In this document: piece after piece, positions 1-11,101 of the stretch
Layout of the letters: the number at the start of each line of letters is the position of its first letter
Numbering within the stretch: the stretch's first letter is position 1
NCBI GenBank assembly: GCA_029641185.1
Contig: JAPWGK010000013.1
Coordinates: forward strand, 372,001 to 436,000
Direction of reading: 5' to 3'
Length of the DNA stretch: 64,000 bases
Origin: Pseudofabraea citricarpa
Taxonomy: Eukaryota; Ascomycota; Leotiomycetes; Helotiales; Dermateaceae
Made by a program: the position numbers and the translations under genes
The notes under the pieces: generated by a model
Database searches by the model: none
The model's input: only the letters and a program-made list of their open reading frames with translations
What the model was told of the DNA's origin: nothing

Positions 1-1511
1 AGAAGAACTTGTGGTTCCAGTTGTTGACTCAGAGCTTAGTAGCGGAGGCGGTTGGCCGTGCCCAGTGCGGTGTGCATGTTGTAGAGAACCTGTAAGGTTG
101 AGACTATCTGGTGCAGGTGGTCCGGCATAACTCGTTCGCATGTCGGTATGTTCGGACATGCGAGGCATAGGATGAAGATTTGACGGCGGGGCTTCTTCGC
201 GCTGCTCTCTCCACGGAAGTGTCTGGAGGGTACCACCATAGATGGCATCTCGGTAGCCAGGTAGCACAGATGGCGACATCGAGCTGGGTGAATTTTGCGC
301 TTGTGCATGTACACCCGCGAGCTGTGACAAACCAGGTGATTGCATCGGAGGCGAAACTTGACGGGTTGGAGGTGGCCAAGAGCTTGTTGTTGCTGTTGAA
401 TCAACACGTGAGCGATTAGTACTTGGGACTTGTTCGCTACTCGGTAGGCTTCCACCACTGCTATTTGTAGTAGTACTTGTGCCGCTTATATGAGCTTCAA
501 GTTTTGGTCTCTTGATGGGATCTGCTTCAGCTATAGCTCTGTTAGTGAGGGTGCTTAAAACAAAGAAATTTTCAAGCTGGTCTCAGAACGTGACCGACGC
601 ATTGACTCCACGGAGGATGTGACTGACTTTGCTGTTGTTGCGAATGCCTCGCTTTGAACTCGACTAGATACTGCGAGTATTCCTTGTACTGCTCGGTTTT
701 CTTGTACTCTGCAAGCTCGGCATTGTATTTTTCCTTGGCGGAGAAGGCCTGCTGCTCGTATGGTTCGCGCTCCTGGGAAGAGAGGTTTTGCCAATTCTCT
801 CCAACTAATTTTGCTATTTCCGTGAAGGATAGATGTTTCCCTTTCAAGTCCTCTCGCATTTCTAGGTTGGTGTTAGTAAAAAGCGTCTTTGATTTCCAGG
901 ACTAGTGGGACATACTATTGGAGAAGATAACGTATGCCGACGGCGGCCGTTCTGGTGCATTCTCATCAGCCTAAAAGAAGTCAAGTCAGTCTAAACTCTG
1001 TGCGCATTTCCTCGGGTACCCCGCCTGCTGCTAAAGTACCGACTGAAACCAAGAATGTTCTCCGTACCTTTGGATGACGTCGATATTTTCGCTTTGCTCC
1101 TTGAGTGGCAGTATTTCCCTCTTTGACCTCTGTTTTTGTCCCTGCACCTTTCTGCTCATCTGCGGTGCGCTCGTCATTGGGGGTATGTCTACCAGGCGAT
1201 GCTAATGCTCTATCGGAAGATAAACCTCTGGATAATGCGATCTTTCGCTGTATTTTCTGTCTACTTCTTAGAATTGAAAACGGACAAGTCGAGAATCACA
1301 CATACCCTGCGGTGGCCAAGCTTCACATTCAACGCATCACTAGACTCGACATCAACTTGGAGAACACTCCCGCCCTTATCAAATAATGTACTTACAAGTC
1401 TGACTCGGTGATATCTAAAATGGTATCCCAAGTATCAAAACCTTGCTCCACGAAATCGTGGAGATAGTGCGAGATGCCCAGCTCCGCGAAGATCTCTGCC
1501 AATTCAGTCAT
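1..1511 (-). CDS. SAM-domain plus HMG-box DNA-binding protein, 3' end cut by window
   Basis: Proposed exons (minus): 1511-1396, 1339-1306, 1256-1068, 970-916, 861-628, 530-<1; all phases join cleanly. The first three exons form a SAM domain (residues about 2-60, containing DITESDFDALNVKLGHRR). Exons 4-5 form an HMG box (about 118-190, starting ERPPSAYVIFSN and ending near EYKKTEQYKEYSQYL). The last exon is Ser/Pro/Gln-rich and still open at base 1. HMG boxes bind and bend DNA; fungal SAM domains mediate protein contacts, so a nuclear regulator is likely. An in-frame upstream ATG at 1598 would add 29 residues; I chose 1511 because the SAM fold starts there. A possible acceptor (tttcag) just upstream leaves room for a further 5' exon. 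Target genes are unknown. Confidence 0.8.
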
Positions 1512-3874
1512 ACAGCAAGATTCTTCTGGATCAAATCGTCCAGGGATGCTGAAAATCGTGGAAATCTTGGGGGGTCCAAGGGGGTTTGGTAGTGGCAATC
1601 AAAGCCAGAGTGCTCGAGTTGTTGACACCGGTGTTGAATGTGGTATGGTTGTGCAATTGCTTCTTGTTTCCTATCCCCAAATTGCTCCCGTCCCTGACAC
1701 AGAATGATGGCAGCTGCGTACGAAGGCTGAAGCATGAATGTTTGAGAGGCTCAGGTACAATCACGATCAAGCTCTGCTTCCAAAAAAATATGTCGAGTTA
1801 TATATATGGCAGGGGGAACGAAGGACGTTGTGGCTGTTCAGGTTGGGAATCCAGAAAACAGGCCCATGAGGTGTGTCAATCTTCTGAGGTTGATCTTGTA
1901 CTCTCGTAGCTGCTTTCTCCAAGGTGATGTCTGGCAAGATGGAACCGCGTAGAGTATTGTTCACCGCGCAATGCGCCGCGATGTAGCTTCACTGCCGGCC
2001 GAAGGATGCGTAACCGGGACAGCTGAGGTGCCGGAGCAGTCTGTGTCGGTGTGGATATCAAAGGTAAACAATGCTGTTGGACCCTTCAAGCCCTTGAAGG
2101 CAGGATGTGAAATCGAAGGGCGGCGAGCTGCAGTTGAGGGTTCTGGAGAGGGGCTTAGCATACATAGCTCTCTGCTCGACGTGGCAACAGGTATAGTAAT
2201 CACGTCTGGTCTTGCCATAGCGATCTCAGAAGATTCGAGATGTCCAGGCCAAGTACTACTTGAGCAGGACCTTGCATGGCAGAGACCGAGACGGTATGGT
2301 GGGGTAGGAGGTATGGGTAGTGAGATGGGGGGGGGGAGGGGGACCGACCTCAGATCTAGACGGTGCGCCGTTCGGATGATTAGATGAGGGCGCGTCAGGA
2401 CTCGATACGTGATTCGGCGATCGCGCTCCAAAAGAGACAGAGCTGTGTCGATAGGCAGGTAGGCAGGTAGGAAATGCTGGGGAGGCCGTGAGGTGCTGCG
2501 CGTGAGATGAGATGTGCTGGAATCTGGAATCTGGACGGGACTGGACTGGACGGGACACACAGCGTAGGGCAGGACAGGACTGGACAGGACAGGACGGCGG
2601 AAGAGTGCAGCGGCGGGTCGGGGAGAGGGCGGCCGGAGGGATGATGATGATTAAAACAAAGAAATAAATGGGCGTCTTCGTTGCTTATGCCCGTGAATAA
2701 GTTGTGTAGAGAAGCAGAAAAGAGAGGATGGGGAAAGGGAAATGGACAAAGAATAATGGGAATCTGGGATGCTGATGCTGGGAGGAGCGAGTGAGCGGGC
2801 AAGCAAGCAAGCAAGCTAAGGATCCATGTGGGAAGGTTTTGGTGGGTGGAAAGTCGCTGCTCAGGTCTCGCAGACATCCATGTCGATCGAAATTCAGGTC
2901 GAGGTCGATGGCCAGATGCGACTCGTGTGTGTCTGCTTGTCAGATTCCACCGCGCAGAGGGCGATCTCGGGGGCTACACGTGACTGGATTGGGGGGGGCG
3001 GACGGCAGGAGGGCAGAAGGGTAGAAGGGGTAGAAGGGCGGAAGAACGTCATGCAATCGAGAGAATGCCATCGGGGGGGGATCGATGATGCCCATTTAAG
3101 CATTTGCGAGCCCTACAGCGTATGTACGAGGTATGATGAGTAGGGTATAGTACAGTGCCGTAGAGTACCGCAGGAGCCCGGCAGTGTTTTTATTACTTGT
3201 TGTAGGTAGCCAGCAAGTAATCAAGTAATCATTTTTCACTCTGTCTCTTGTAGTTGCCAGTACCTACTACAGTACCTACTACCTAGCACCTACAACCTAA
3301 TAACAGCTATAACACCTACTACCCAGCACCCAGCACATCACATCACATCACCCATCACCCACACTCCCCTGAAGCCAAACCCTGAAGCCTAAATCCAGGC
3401 CCGCTACAGCACACCCTACCGTACAATACAGCACACTACAGTACTTATAAAGTACAAAATACCCTACAAAATACCCTACACCCTACACAACTACACCCTA
3501 CTCCCCCCTTCCCCCCTCCCCCCTCCCCCTTCCTCGGAGTTCGGGACCCTGGCCGGCTGTCACCAATCCACTAAATCGAACTGTACTGCCACTACACACT
3601 ACACTATACTATTACTTGCTTTGGTGGAGGTCGTGACCCGCAAGCAGGACTTGACAAGTTGATAGATCTCCAGACCCTCGACCCTCGAGTGATAGGTCAT
3701 TAGTTCTCCCCCCATCCCCCCGAAACCTGCTTGCGTGCGCTGCTGCTCCCTCTCTTTTACTCCCTCACCCTCTCCCTCTCACCCCCATACTGTAGCTCGC
3801 TTGATTTATCTTACACATCCACGCTCCACCACGACTTTTCTATTCTGGCACACTCTTTCTCCACTACCGCGATC
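1512..3874. other. Long non-coding or 5'-leader interval, low complexity
   Basis: No convincing gene. The part next to the HMG gene (to about 2560) is moderately complex and has open minus-strand frames (1961-2560, 1767-1964) that could be a 5' leader or extra 5' exons of that gene, but I cannot join them with confidence. From about 2600 rightwards the sequence is repeat-like: AGGAC and AAGC iterations, G runs, and from 3180 to 3500 many CTAC/ACCCTAC words. Confidence 0.5.
3501..3535. repeat. Pure pyrimidine tract
   Basis: 35 bases of only C and T, mostly C runs. It follows a stretch rich in ACCCTAC/CTAC words (3410-3500). It is simple sequence, not a telomere repeat array. Confidence 0.7.
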
Positions 3875-4018
3875 ATGCTTGGTCTCCCAGCTCGCTTGTG
3901 CTCTCCCGACTCGCGACCTTCAGTGCAGAGAGGTCTAGAACCTGGGGCTCTGAGGCTGCGACTGCGGCTGCGAGAGCCCAGCGGCCAGTGCCCGGTCCAG
4001 CGCCCAACCGTCTGAAGT
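3875..4018 (+). CDS. Possible small ORF behind a promoter-like CT-rich leader (weak)
   Basis: The sequence 3730-3870 looks like a fungal core promoter and leader: long CT-rich tracts, then CCGCGATC directly before an ATG at 3875. The frame from that ATG encodes only about 47 residues, rich in Arg, Leu and Pro, and resembles nothing I know. Either this is a leader for a spliced transcript that I cannot resolve, or a non-coding transcript. Listed only because of the promoter-like context. Confidence 0.2.
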
Positions 4019-5489
4019 CGAGGGCCAGCAGGTGACCCGCCGCGGGCACATAATTCTTCCTCCAGGCTGGTCGATGCTAAACGATCCTTCGTTCTTCTGG
4101 AGGGTGACTCGCGGGTGCGTGAGCAGGTTTAATCTGCCTGGATTTAGACTTTTCCCTAGGCGCGGAGCCGGGGCGTGGGCCAGCTGGGATCTTGAGGTGG
4201 TGACCAGAACCAGAGTTGTCTTGGGCTGTGGAAGAATAATAAAGTAATAAAGTGGACACGCCGTGCGGTACTGTAGCGACAAACCCGATGCGGCCCAAAG
4301 TCATGGGATTCTCCTATTTCAACCCTTGAAACTCGTCACTATCGGCCGTCGTCGCCAAGGAGCACCCTCCCAGCGCCCGACTACTGGCCAACCCTGATTG
4401 GTCATGGAAACAGGTTGATTTTCGGACTTTGCGTGGAATTCGAGGGCTTGGTTTGGGGGACCGTAGAGTGGTACGATGTCTCGGGGCATGATTTAGGCGA
4501 TGCACAAACAGGTCATTAGTTGAGGTGGATGTTGGGGTCCTTGAGGGGTGTTTGCAACTTCCAGGTTGAGAAGGACGTTGCAGTGGTAGCAGCCTGTAGA
4601 CACATGGCTCTTCCCCCCGTTCCACGTCGTATATTTTTAAACCTTTTTTTTTTTTTTTTTTTTTTTTTTGGTTGCTGGTCGATAAGCTTATCTGTCTGTG
4701 CCTTGCTTCCAGACTTCCTATTTCCGAGCAAGTGGGACGTGAGTCGGTCGTACTCTACTGTAGAATACAGAGCGCCACCAACAACACTACTGTACAAGTA
4801 GCACATATCTGTAGGTCCGTACTGCTATACTGCACCCACGTGATTGGGTTGACAGCTGCTCATTCGAACGCCTTGCCTGGAGCTAGCCTCAGCTAGGGAG
4901 CCGTAGCACGTAAGTTGAAACTTTCATCGAATAGCTTGAACTGACTCCGAATAGGTGCATATCCTCTAAGGGATCGGGCAGTGGCCGAAGCCGTTGGAAG
5001 GGAAGCAAAGCACAGCGAAGCAACGATCGAGTCAGCTGCGCTTGTGCAAACAAACACAAACACACCTCGATGTCGTCGTCGTCGTTATCGGTTCTAGAAC
5101 GCCCTCGCCTGGGGGTGGCCATGGAGATCTAGATGGACGGATCACAGACTCGACAGCCATGCAGAAAATCAAAACACCATGGCGCCGGAAACTTCTCGAT
5201 GCGGAGGCTAGCCCCTTCATGCATGCCATTCTGGTGCATTCGCATGTCCATCTCGATTCTCCATGGCATTATTGGATACGATGTTGTTGATGGCATCCTC
5301 TCGTCCTCCTCCGCCTTCTCTTGGGTTCCTCGCTTATCTGACTAAGCCTACTAGACGGTGTGTCGTGGCCGTGTTGTTATCATATCAACAACAACAAGAC
5401 TTTCAACTTGACATGCTAGCCACCTGAACCTAGCCTCTCCCCCAACAACAACAACACCATCATCATCACTTCACCCCCGCACAACAATA
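4019..5489. other. Intergenic region with poly-T run
   Basis: No supportable gene. It holds an uninterrupted run of 26 T at 4644-4669 and, just before the next start codon, CAA/CAT-rich leader sequence (5385-5485), which probably is the 5' leader of the gene starting at 5490. Confidence 0.6.
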
Positions 5490-6359
5490 ATGGCATCCTC
5501 GTCGAAGAATGAGCCAGCAGCTGAAGGCGCTCAAGGAGGGCCATCTGACGCAGATCTCGCCCAGGTACGAACCAAGCCCTATTTCCCTCGTGCGCCCTCT
5601 TCCCAAAACTGCCTGAGCCAGATCTCGATGCATCGACGGAGTCCCCTGCCGGAGGCAGCTTCCGTTTTCCCCCTCGCTCAATCGATGGTTGAAAAGATTG
5701 TTTAGTGATCTGAAGATCTGTCAAACTCTCAGGCCATTTCCCCTCTTCTGAGCCATCTGACTGACGTCGCAAATCTCATCGTCTAGGCCTTCAAAGATCT
5801 CGCAAGGTACGTCCGAGGCGGCCTCGTCCGCAAACAGCATGGACAAATCTCACATCTGCATGACCTCAAACATGCACTTTTCTGACTTGTCCATCCACTC
5901 TTTTTTTTTTCTGTTTCTCCAATCTCACCATTCAGCGTCCGGGCCGCCGTTCCCACGATCCCACTTGCCTGGTTGCCCGCCCTCCTTGTGTCACATATAG
6001 GTCCAGATGTGAAAAGCACGAGGGTCGGTTGTGGCCTCTGTGGGCGTGTGCAGCACCAGCAATTCGGATATCTCATCCGTTCCAATCCGCACCCTCCCTT
6101 CCTTCTAACTGCACCCCCCTTCTCTTTTAAAACCGGGAAGAGGGATCAGCCAGACTGACACGTCTGTTTTTTTGCTTCTTCGGCATGTAGAGGCGAGAAG
6201 ACTGCACAGGCTCTCGAGGCCAACCTGACCAACCTCGAGAAGAAGATCGACGATCTCCTCGCCAGTTTCGAGAAAGAGGAGGCAGAGGGCGAGGGTGGGA
6301 AGAAACCGAGGCCTGCGGACCAGGCTTCCGGTTCCAAAGATGAGGATAAGAAGGCTTGA
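5490..6359 (+). CDS. Small conserved-looking acidic coiled-coil protein (87 aa)
   Basis: Proposed exons 5490-5564, 5787-5806, 6191-6359; these give an 87-residue product in one frame. The middle exon is only 20 nt and is flanked by introns of 222 and 384 nt, long for this window. Residues about 26-61 (AFKDLARGEKTAQALEANL and on) form an amphipathic helix with heptad-like Leu/Ile spacing; the tail is charged (Glu, Lys, Gly) and probably disordered. The ATG lies in a good context after a CA-rich leader. I recall similar short fungal proteins with a FKDLARGEKT-like motif but no assigned function. A role as a small subunit of a larger complex would be inference only. Confidence 0.7.
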
Positions 6360-6775
6360 TCTTGATTACCAGTCGACCGCATCCTTGCGAATAAGTGCAA
6401 GGAGCCATTGAACCAGGCAAACAGATGACGGGTCCGGTTCCACGACTGAAGACTGCAGACTGAAGACTGCAGGAAGGCAAGAAGGTAGAGAGAGGCTGGA
6501 TGAGAGTAGCAGATAGACTTCCCTACCGGTACGGCACCGTTCGAGGGCGCAGGGCAGGCAAGGCAGATCTCTTCGTATTATTGTCTTAATCCCAAAATGG
6601 AGATATTTCAGAGATCGCTCACTCACTCACTGACCCTCACGCCTCGCGGCATATCATATACCGACTGTATCCATCATATACCGACTGTATCATGAATCAT
6701 GATCTGACTCGAGAGGGTTCCGTACTGTACGTTTGTGTCTATGCTCCAGCGCCCTCTTGTTCTTGTTTTTGTTTG

Positions 6776-6833
6776 CCTCTCCCCTCTCCTTCCTTCCCTT
6801 CCTTCCCTCCCCTTCCCTCCCCTCCCCTCCCTC
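6776..6833. repeat. 58-base pure pyrimidine tract
   Basis: Only C and T for 58 bases with CCTTCC/CCCTCC sub-units; such tracts can adopt triplex structure or act in promoters, but here it is likely simple sequence. Confidence 0.75.
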
Positions 6834-7011
6834 AATGACAAAACATGCTACTGGTACCGGTATCGGTAATTCTCTACCTGGATACTGGATACCTACTACC
6901 GTACCGCAGACAATAACCACGGGGAGCATCTCGCATCCATACATGCATACCTAGCCATACCTATCTAGGTAACAGGTATCTGGCCTACACATATGTAATG
7001 TACGCAGAGAT

Positions 7012-7043
7012 GCAGATGTACGCAGATGTACGCAGATGTACGC
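7012..7043. repeat. 10-bp tandem repeat (GCAGATGTAC)
   Basis: About three head-to-tail copies of a 10-base unit; related words (GATGCAGA) flank it on both sides. Confidence 0.7.
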
Positions 7044-7194
7044 AAAAGATGCAGAGATGCAGATCTCGTAATCCGATTGATAGATAGAAAACAACTAGGT
7101 AAAGTCCCGTCTTGTACCACCGCCACTACTACTACTAGGGAGCGATACCGATAAGATAAATAGACACCTGGTGAGGAATATATCTACACCTTAG

Positions 7195-7245
7195 ATACAC
7201 TTGACACTTGACACTTGACACTTGATACTTGACACTTGATAGATA
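7195..7245. repeat. 7-bp tandem repeat (TTGACAC/TTGATAC)
   Basis: Five to six copies of a 7-base unit with a C/T variation in some copies. Confidence 0.7.
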
Positions 7246-7832
7246 TTTTACACGCAGCTACTGTGTGTACTCTTAGGGACTGTAGAGGATTGTAGAGGAT
7301 AGTATAGTACAGTATAGTATAGTATTCTTTAAGATTAGAGTTCGTGCACTTGTTGGTTTTATGGTGTTTTTGTTATGGTGTTTCTTGTTAGTGAGTAACC
7401 AGTACCACCAGTACCTGGGTAAGTAAGTCGACGGACGTACTTGCTTGGATTGCTTGGATTGATTTGGTTTTTCACACTTCCTCACACTTCACTTCACTAC
7501 ACTTCACCCCAGTCCCAAAAGTCCGATCAAAGCAACACGTACGTGCGAGTGAGAACGAGAGTGATTCCAAGTAGGGCATATTATTATCGCAGAAAGGTAG
7601 ATGTAGATATGGGTTGATGTTATGTCCTGATGAATTAACATTAATTGTTTCTCTCTCCTCTCTATGCTAACATTCGTTATGTACGGAGGAGGACTCTTAT
7701 CTATCCTGATAGTCATTCCTATACTGTACATGCAGATGTACATGCAGACACAGTTCCGTGTTTCCCCTCCAACCTGCAGGTACACAAGTCCTCAACTTCT
7801 CTATCATGATTTTTCTATACAAAGGGGGGAAT

Positions 7833-7869
7833 ACGCAAGTACGCAAGTACGCAAGTACGCAAGTACGCA
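7833..7869. repeat. 8-bp tandem repeat (ACGCAAGT)
   Basis: About 4.6 perfect copies, located roughly 80 bases beyond the CDC6 stop codon, so possibly inside its 3' UTR. Confidence 0.75.
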
Positions 7870-7948
7870 ATACAATAATGCCTAGATGCCCGTCGCTATG
7901 CAAAACAATCTAAACCAAACCCGAAGAAAACGAAAATAACGAGCGAGC

Positions 7949-9901
7949 TCAATCGAGTCCCTCTCCACTTAGGATGCTCTTCAGGATACCGGCACCGAGG
8001 CCCTCGACAGCCTGGGCAATCTCCTTCTCTCCTACACAGCTACCCACTCTTTTCTCGTCACCTACGCCAACACCGCCGCCGAATTTTCTAGACCGCTTGC
8101 TCGGCGTGCCCAAGCCCACAAATGAGCCGTTCTTCCCGTCGACCGCACCAACGAGGGACAGTGTCTCTAAACTGCCAACGACATCTCGGAACTCGGTACT
8201 CGTCAGGGGGTGGAGAATGGAATCGCGGGTACAGAGCATGCTGTATGTGGCATATAGGGCTTTGATAGTCGGTGCTGCGTTGGTTGATTTGGATGGCGTG
8301 GCCAGCAGATTCGCAGCAGCTGTCCTCTTACGTTTCTCGAGTGCCATTAGAGCACATAAGGCTGCCTTCTGTTGGAGGTTGAGAGTCTTCAGACGTTGGT
8401 TCGCTCCATTTCCAAATGTGGCTGCAGTGATTCTGTTGACATGTGCAATGCTTGCACGAGGTGCATTCTCAACGGTAAGCGTGGCTAGAGACTGAGCGAG
8501 TGATTTTAACTTGATCGGTGATGGACCAGCTGGCGAAGATAAGTTGAAGTTCTCTTCGAGTGGCTTTTTGGATGGACTATTCTGAAGAACCTCCTCCTTC
8601 AGTGCTAGTTCGTGTTTTTGCTTTGTCTCGGACTCTATTGAATCAATTGCCCTCCGGCAGATGTCGAACGCTTTCCGTAAGTCCCCTGTCTGGCTGGCAA
8701 CCTTTCTAGAACACAAGTCTATTGCTGCAGGATGAAGGAAAGGAACATAGTCCGGCGTGTTACTGTCCGCTGGTAACAGTGACTTTAGACGAGTTGTAAT
8801 TACAGTCTTAATCTGAGCAGCCGTATATGGCAGAAATGGGAGGAGTTGAGGTTTCAGGTTGCGTGCCTTTAGTCGAGGGAGAAATCGATCCGTCAAGTCC
8901 AGCGCGTTGGCGATACCAATCAGGATGAGGTGTGAAGATTTTTGTAGCGACCACTCAAAAAGTTTGTATAAACTCTCTAGATCCAGGGTCAAAATATGAT
9001 CGATCTCGTCCAAGGTAATTATGTAGACGTTCTTGGTCTTCTTTCTCGGAGCGAACATTCCCTGCAGCGTCAAGACCTGCTCGCCTTCCAGAATGTCGAG
9101 GTCGCCGCATAAGACCTCTAATAGGTTTTCGTACAGATCCTTCGACGTCTTCATACTCATACAGTTGACATATGCTCTCTTTAGCGTTGGTGATGTTTCG
9201 AATTCCTGCGTGACCTCGTTGACCATGGCACTTTTTCCTGTACCTGGTGGTCCGCTGACATAAACACATCCTCCTCCTGTCCTTGAAATCCGGTCTTGAA
9301 TGAATGTTGTCAATTCTTCCCGTTCGGCCTCTCGTCCAACCAGGCGACCAGTTTCCGTACTTCGTGTAAATAAAAGTCGAGCTTTGCTGTAGACCGTAGC
9401 CAGAGATCCCCCGGGAGTTGTTGGCGTCCGCGGTGTACGTGGTGTTAACGGCTTGCCAGTAACAGTGACGCGGTGTCTTGGTGTGACCGGAACCTTCTTC
9501 GAGAGCGCATCTCTGTGTCGTGGAGTTTGAGGGGTTGGAATTTGTACTGGTTTTGCGCTTTCGTCTATACTGATTTGCGCCGTGAGCTTCGAGGGAGATA
9601 ATGGAACCCGTCGGCCGGCCAGCCCGTGCTTTGCGGGTGTTGATCGGGTGGGTCGTAGCTCAGAGAGCTCATCAATTTCCATTGAATCTTCATCTTGACC
9701 TCCATTGCTTGCGTGGTGTTGGTCGAAATGGATTTGGTTTTCGTCGCTGAAGTAATCATCGCGGAGCTGGCGTTTGACGCGTGGTGAAGATTGTTTCGAG
9801 ACTGGCCATGGTGAGCTGATGTCTTCCCGTTGCTGGAGAGAGCAGTCCTTACCTGCCGCAGTCGAACTTCTGGTGCGCTTTCCTAGTATTGTTGAGAACA
9901 T
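7949..9901 (-). CDS. CDC6: Cell division control protein 6 (pre-replicative complex loader)
   Basis: Single exon, 650 residues from the ATG at 9901. The AAA+ core carries Walker A GPPGTGKS (about 217-224) and Walker B ITLDEIDHI (about 291-299); the C-terminal part (about 540-620) fits the Cdc6/Orc winged helix. Cdc6 binds ORC at origins and loads the MCM helicase in G1. The N-terminal 200 residues are disordered and rich in TP/SP sites, notably TPRTPRTPTTPGG, the expected CDK targets that drive its turnover. An open frame extends 41 residues upstream to 10024, but FSTILGKRTRSS at 9901 is the better start (basic, typical N-terminus). A MluI cell-cycle box lies 150 bases upstream. Confidence 0.9.
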   Translation of the reverse strand: MFSTILGKRTRSSTAAGKDCSLQQREDISSPWPVSKQSSPRVKRQLRDDYFSDENQIHFDQHHASNGGQDEDSMEIDELSELRPTRSTPAKHGLAGRRVPLSPSKLTAQISIDESAKPVQIPTPQTPRHRDALSKKVPVTPRHRVTVTGKPLTPRTPRTPTTPGGSLATVYSKARLLFTRSTETGRLVGREAEREELTTFIQDRISRTGGGCVYVSGPPGTGKSAMVNEVTQEFETSPTLKRAYVNCMSMKTSKDLYENLLEVLCGDLDILEGEQVLTLQGMFAPRKKTKNVYIITLDEIDHILTLDLESLYKLFEWSLQKSSHLILIGIANALDLTDRFLPRLKARNLKPQLLPFLPYTAAQIKTVITTRLKSLLPADSNTPDYVPFLHPAAIDLCSRKVASQTGDLRKAFDICRRAIDSIESETKQKHELALKEEVLQNSPSKKPLEENFNLSSPAGPSPIKLKSLAQSLATLTVENAPRASIAHVNRITAATFGNGANQRLKTLNLQQKAALCALMALEKRKRTAAANLLATPSKSTNAAPTIKALYATYSMLCTRDSILHPLTSTEFRDVVGSLETLSLVGAVDGKNGSFVGLGTPSKRSRKFGGGVGVGDEKRVGSCVGEKEIAQAVEGLGAGILKSILSGEGLD

Positions 9902-11101
9902 GATGGCAATTGTTCTTGCTGCTTTTGAGAGAAGGAGGGAGGGAGAGAGCGTGGTTGAGGTTCGTGAGGGAAGGAGGGAAGAAGAGATGCGGGTCGGCTT
10001 CAAGATTAAAGAAGTCGCGTCCAAGCGAAAATCACGGTCGCGAACCCGCGACGCGTGTTAAGTGGTTAAGTGGCTGGGATGGTCACGTGAGAGTACCTCT
10101 TGAAGGGGGCTCTTTAACAAGGAGGACAAAACACCTTTGCAGCACTATGTCCGTCCCCCTTACTTCTTGTAAGCTGGGGATTTTAAATTGGGAGCATTGC
10201 CCTTTCACCAGTGCTGGAATCTCTATTATTCTGATCTCTTTTCAGGGCAACCTTTCTTATCACCATCACCATCACCATCACCACCGCACGTGAGAATGAC
10301 CGACCATCACATGGATTTGTTACCCCTGCCCTGCCATTCGTGATGGGCTTGAGCCTTGACGAGAGGATGTTAGTGGCGTCCTGGTAGTTGAGTCGAATCT
10401 CCATCTACCGGTCGGTATTCCGTTAGGTACCAACAGTACCAACAGTACTGTACCTCTATCTATCTCTTGACTCGACCTGGCAGCCAAGGGCTCTCTGGAC
10501 TCTGGATTCTTGGGCAGCCAATGTCACATATTGATACCAAGGTTGTCAATACTCTACATGGCTAAATCGGCCTTTTGGCCCGGCGGCAAGAAGCGCTTTC
10601 AGATCTCATCACGGCACCTCCCTGGTAGGTCGATGTACTTTCGTACACTTACGCGCCCAATCACGCTTTCTCCCACGATGACTGGTCCAGCTGTCAGCGC
10701 TTCCGTGGCCCACGAATCAGCAGCGCATTCTCGCCCGCCCAGATTCCCATCTTCTCTTCCTGTCTGTCCGTCTGTCTGTCTGTCTGCGGACATCAGGTAC
10801 TCATTAACCTTGTTTGAGCAGTGTTCATTTTCTGTGTCGTTTCCCGCATCCCGTCTCCTTTTGCGCGCCTCACGTTTTGCGCATCTTCTCTTTTCTGTTG
10901 GCTGCTGTTAATCTTCATCGCGGTCGCTGACGAGCCGACCTTCAAATCTGATAGCGACCCCGCCCTGTGCAGCGATCTTCTGTGCCTCACAGAATAGCAT
11001 AGCTTACCCTACCCGTCCGTCACCCGTCGCCTTCAACCAGATCCTATAAATAACACTTTGTGCGTCACTTAGCGAACTCAACGAGAGTTCCGTACCTGGC
11101 C
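9902..11101. other. Shared divergent promoter of CDC6 and the WW-PhoD gene
   Basis: 1.2 kb between two divergent start codons. Besides the MluI box it holds a CACCAT trinucleotide-type repeat (10261-10284) and a CTGT repeat (about 10764-10787). No further gene is credible. Confidence 0.6.
10051..10056. promoter_or_regulatory. MluI cell-cycle box (ACGCGT) upstream of CDC6
   Basis: ACGCGT sits 150 bases before the CDC6 start inside a GC-rich block that also holds TCGCGA-like words. This is the binding site of MBF-type factors that switch on G1/S genes in fungi, and CDC6-family genes are classic targets. The link is by motif and family knowledge, not by data. Confidence 0.6.

Larger units (their letters stand above)
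6360..7948. other. Intergenic region with several microsatellites
   Basis: 1.6 kb between the small coiled-coil gene and the CDC6 3' end, without a credible ORF. It contains a 58-base pyrimidine tract and three separate short tandem repeats (listed below), and is otherwise AT-moderate unique sequence. Confidence 0.7.

Noticed and set aside
1961..2560. 199-codon minus-strand ORF upstream of the HMG gene
   Set aside because: Low-complexity Ser/Pro/Arg composition in its first half, no family resemblance and no certain splice link; kept only as a possible leader or 5' exon.
3410..3500. ACCCTAC-rich words resembling telomere repeats
   Set aside because: Units are irregular and do not match TTAGGG/CCCTAA arrays; located inside the window next to ordinary genes.
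4516..4806. ORFs across the poly-T run
   Set aside because: They encode only homopolymer Lys or Phe runs through the 26-T tract; no protein character.
10183..10404. ORFs with poly-His or MVMVMV at the CACCAT repeat
   Set aside because: Product of a trinucleotide repeat in an intergenic promoter region.
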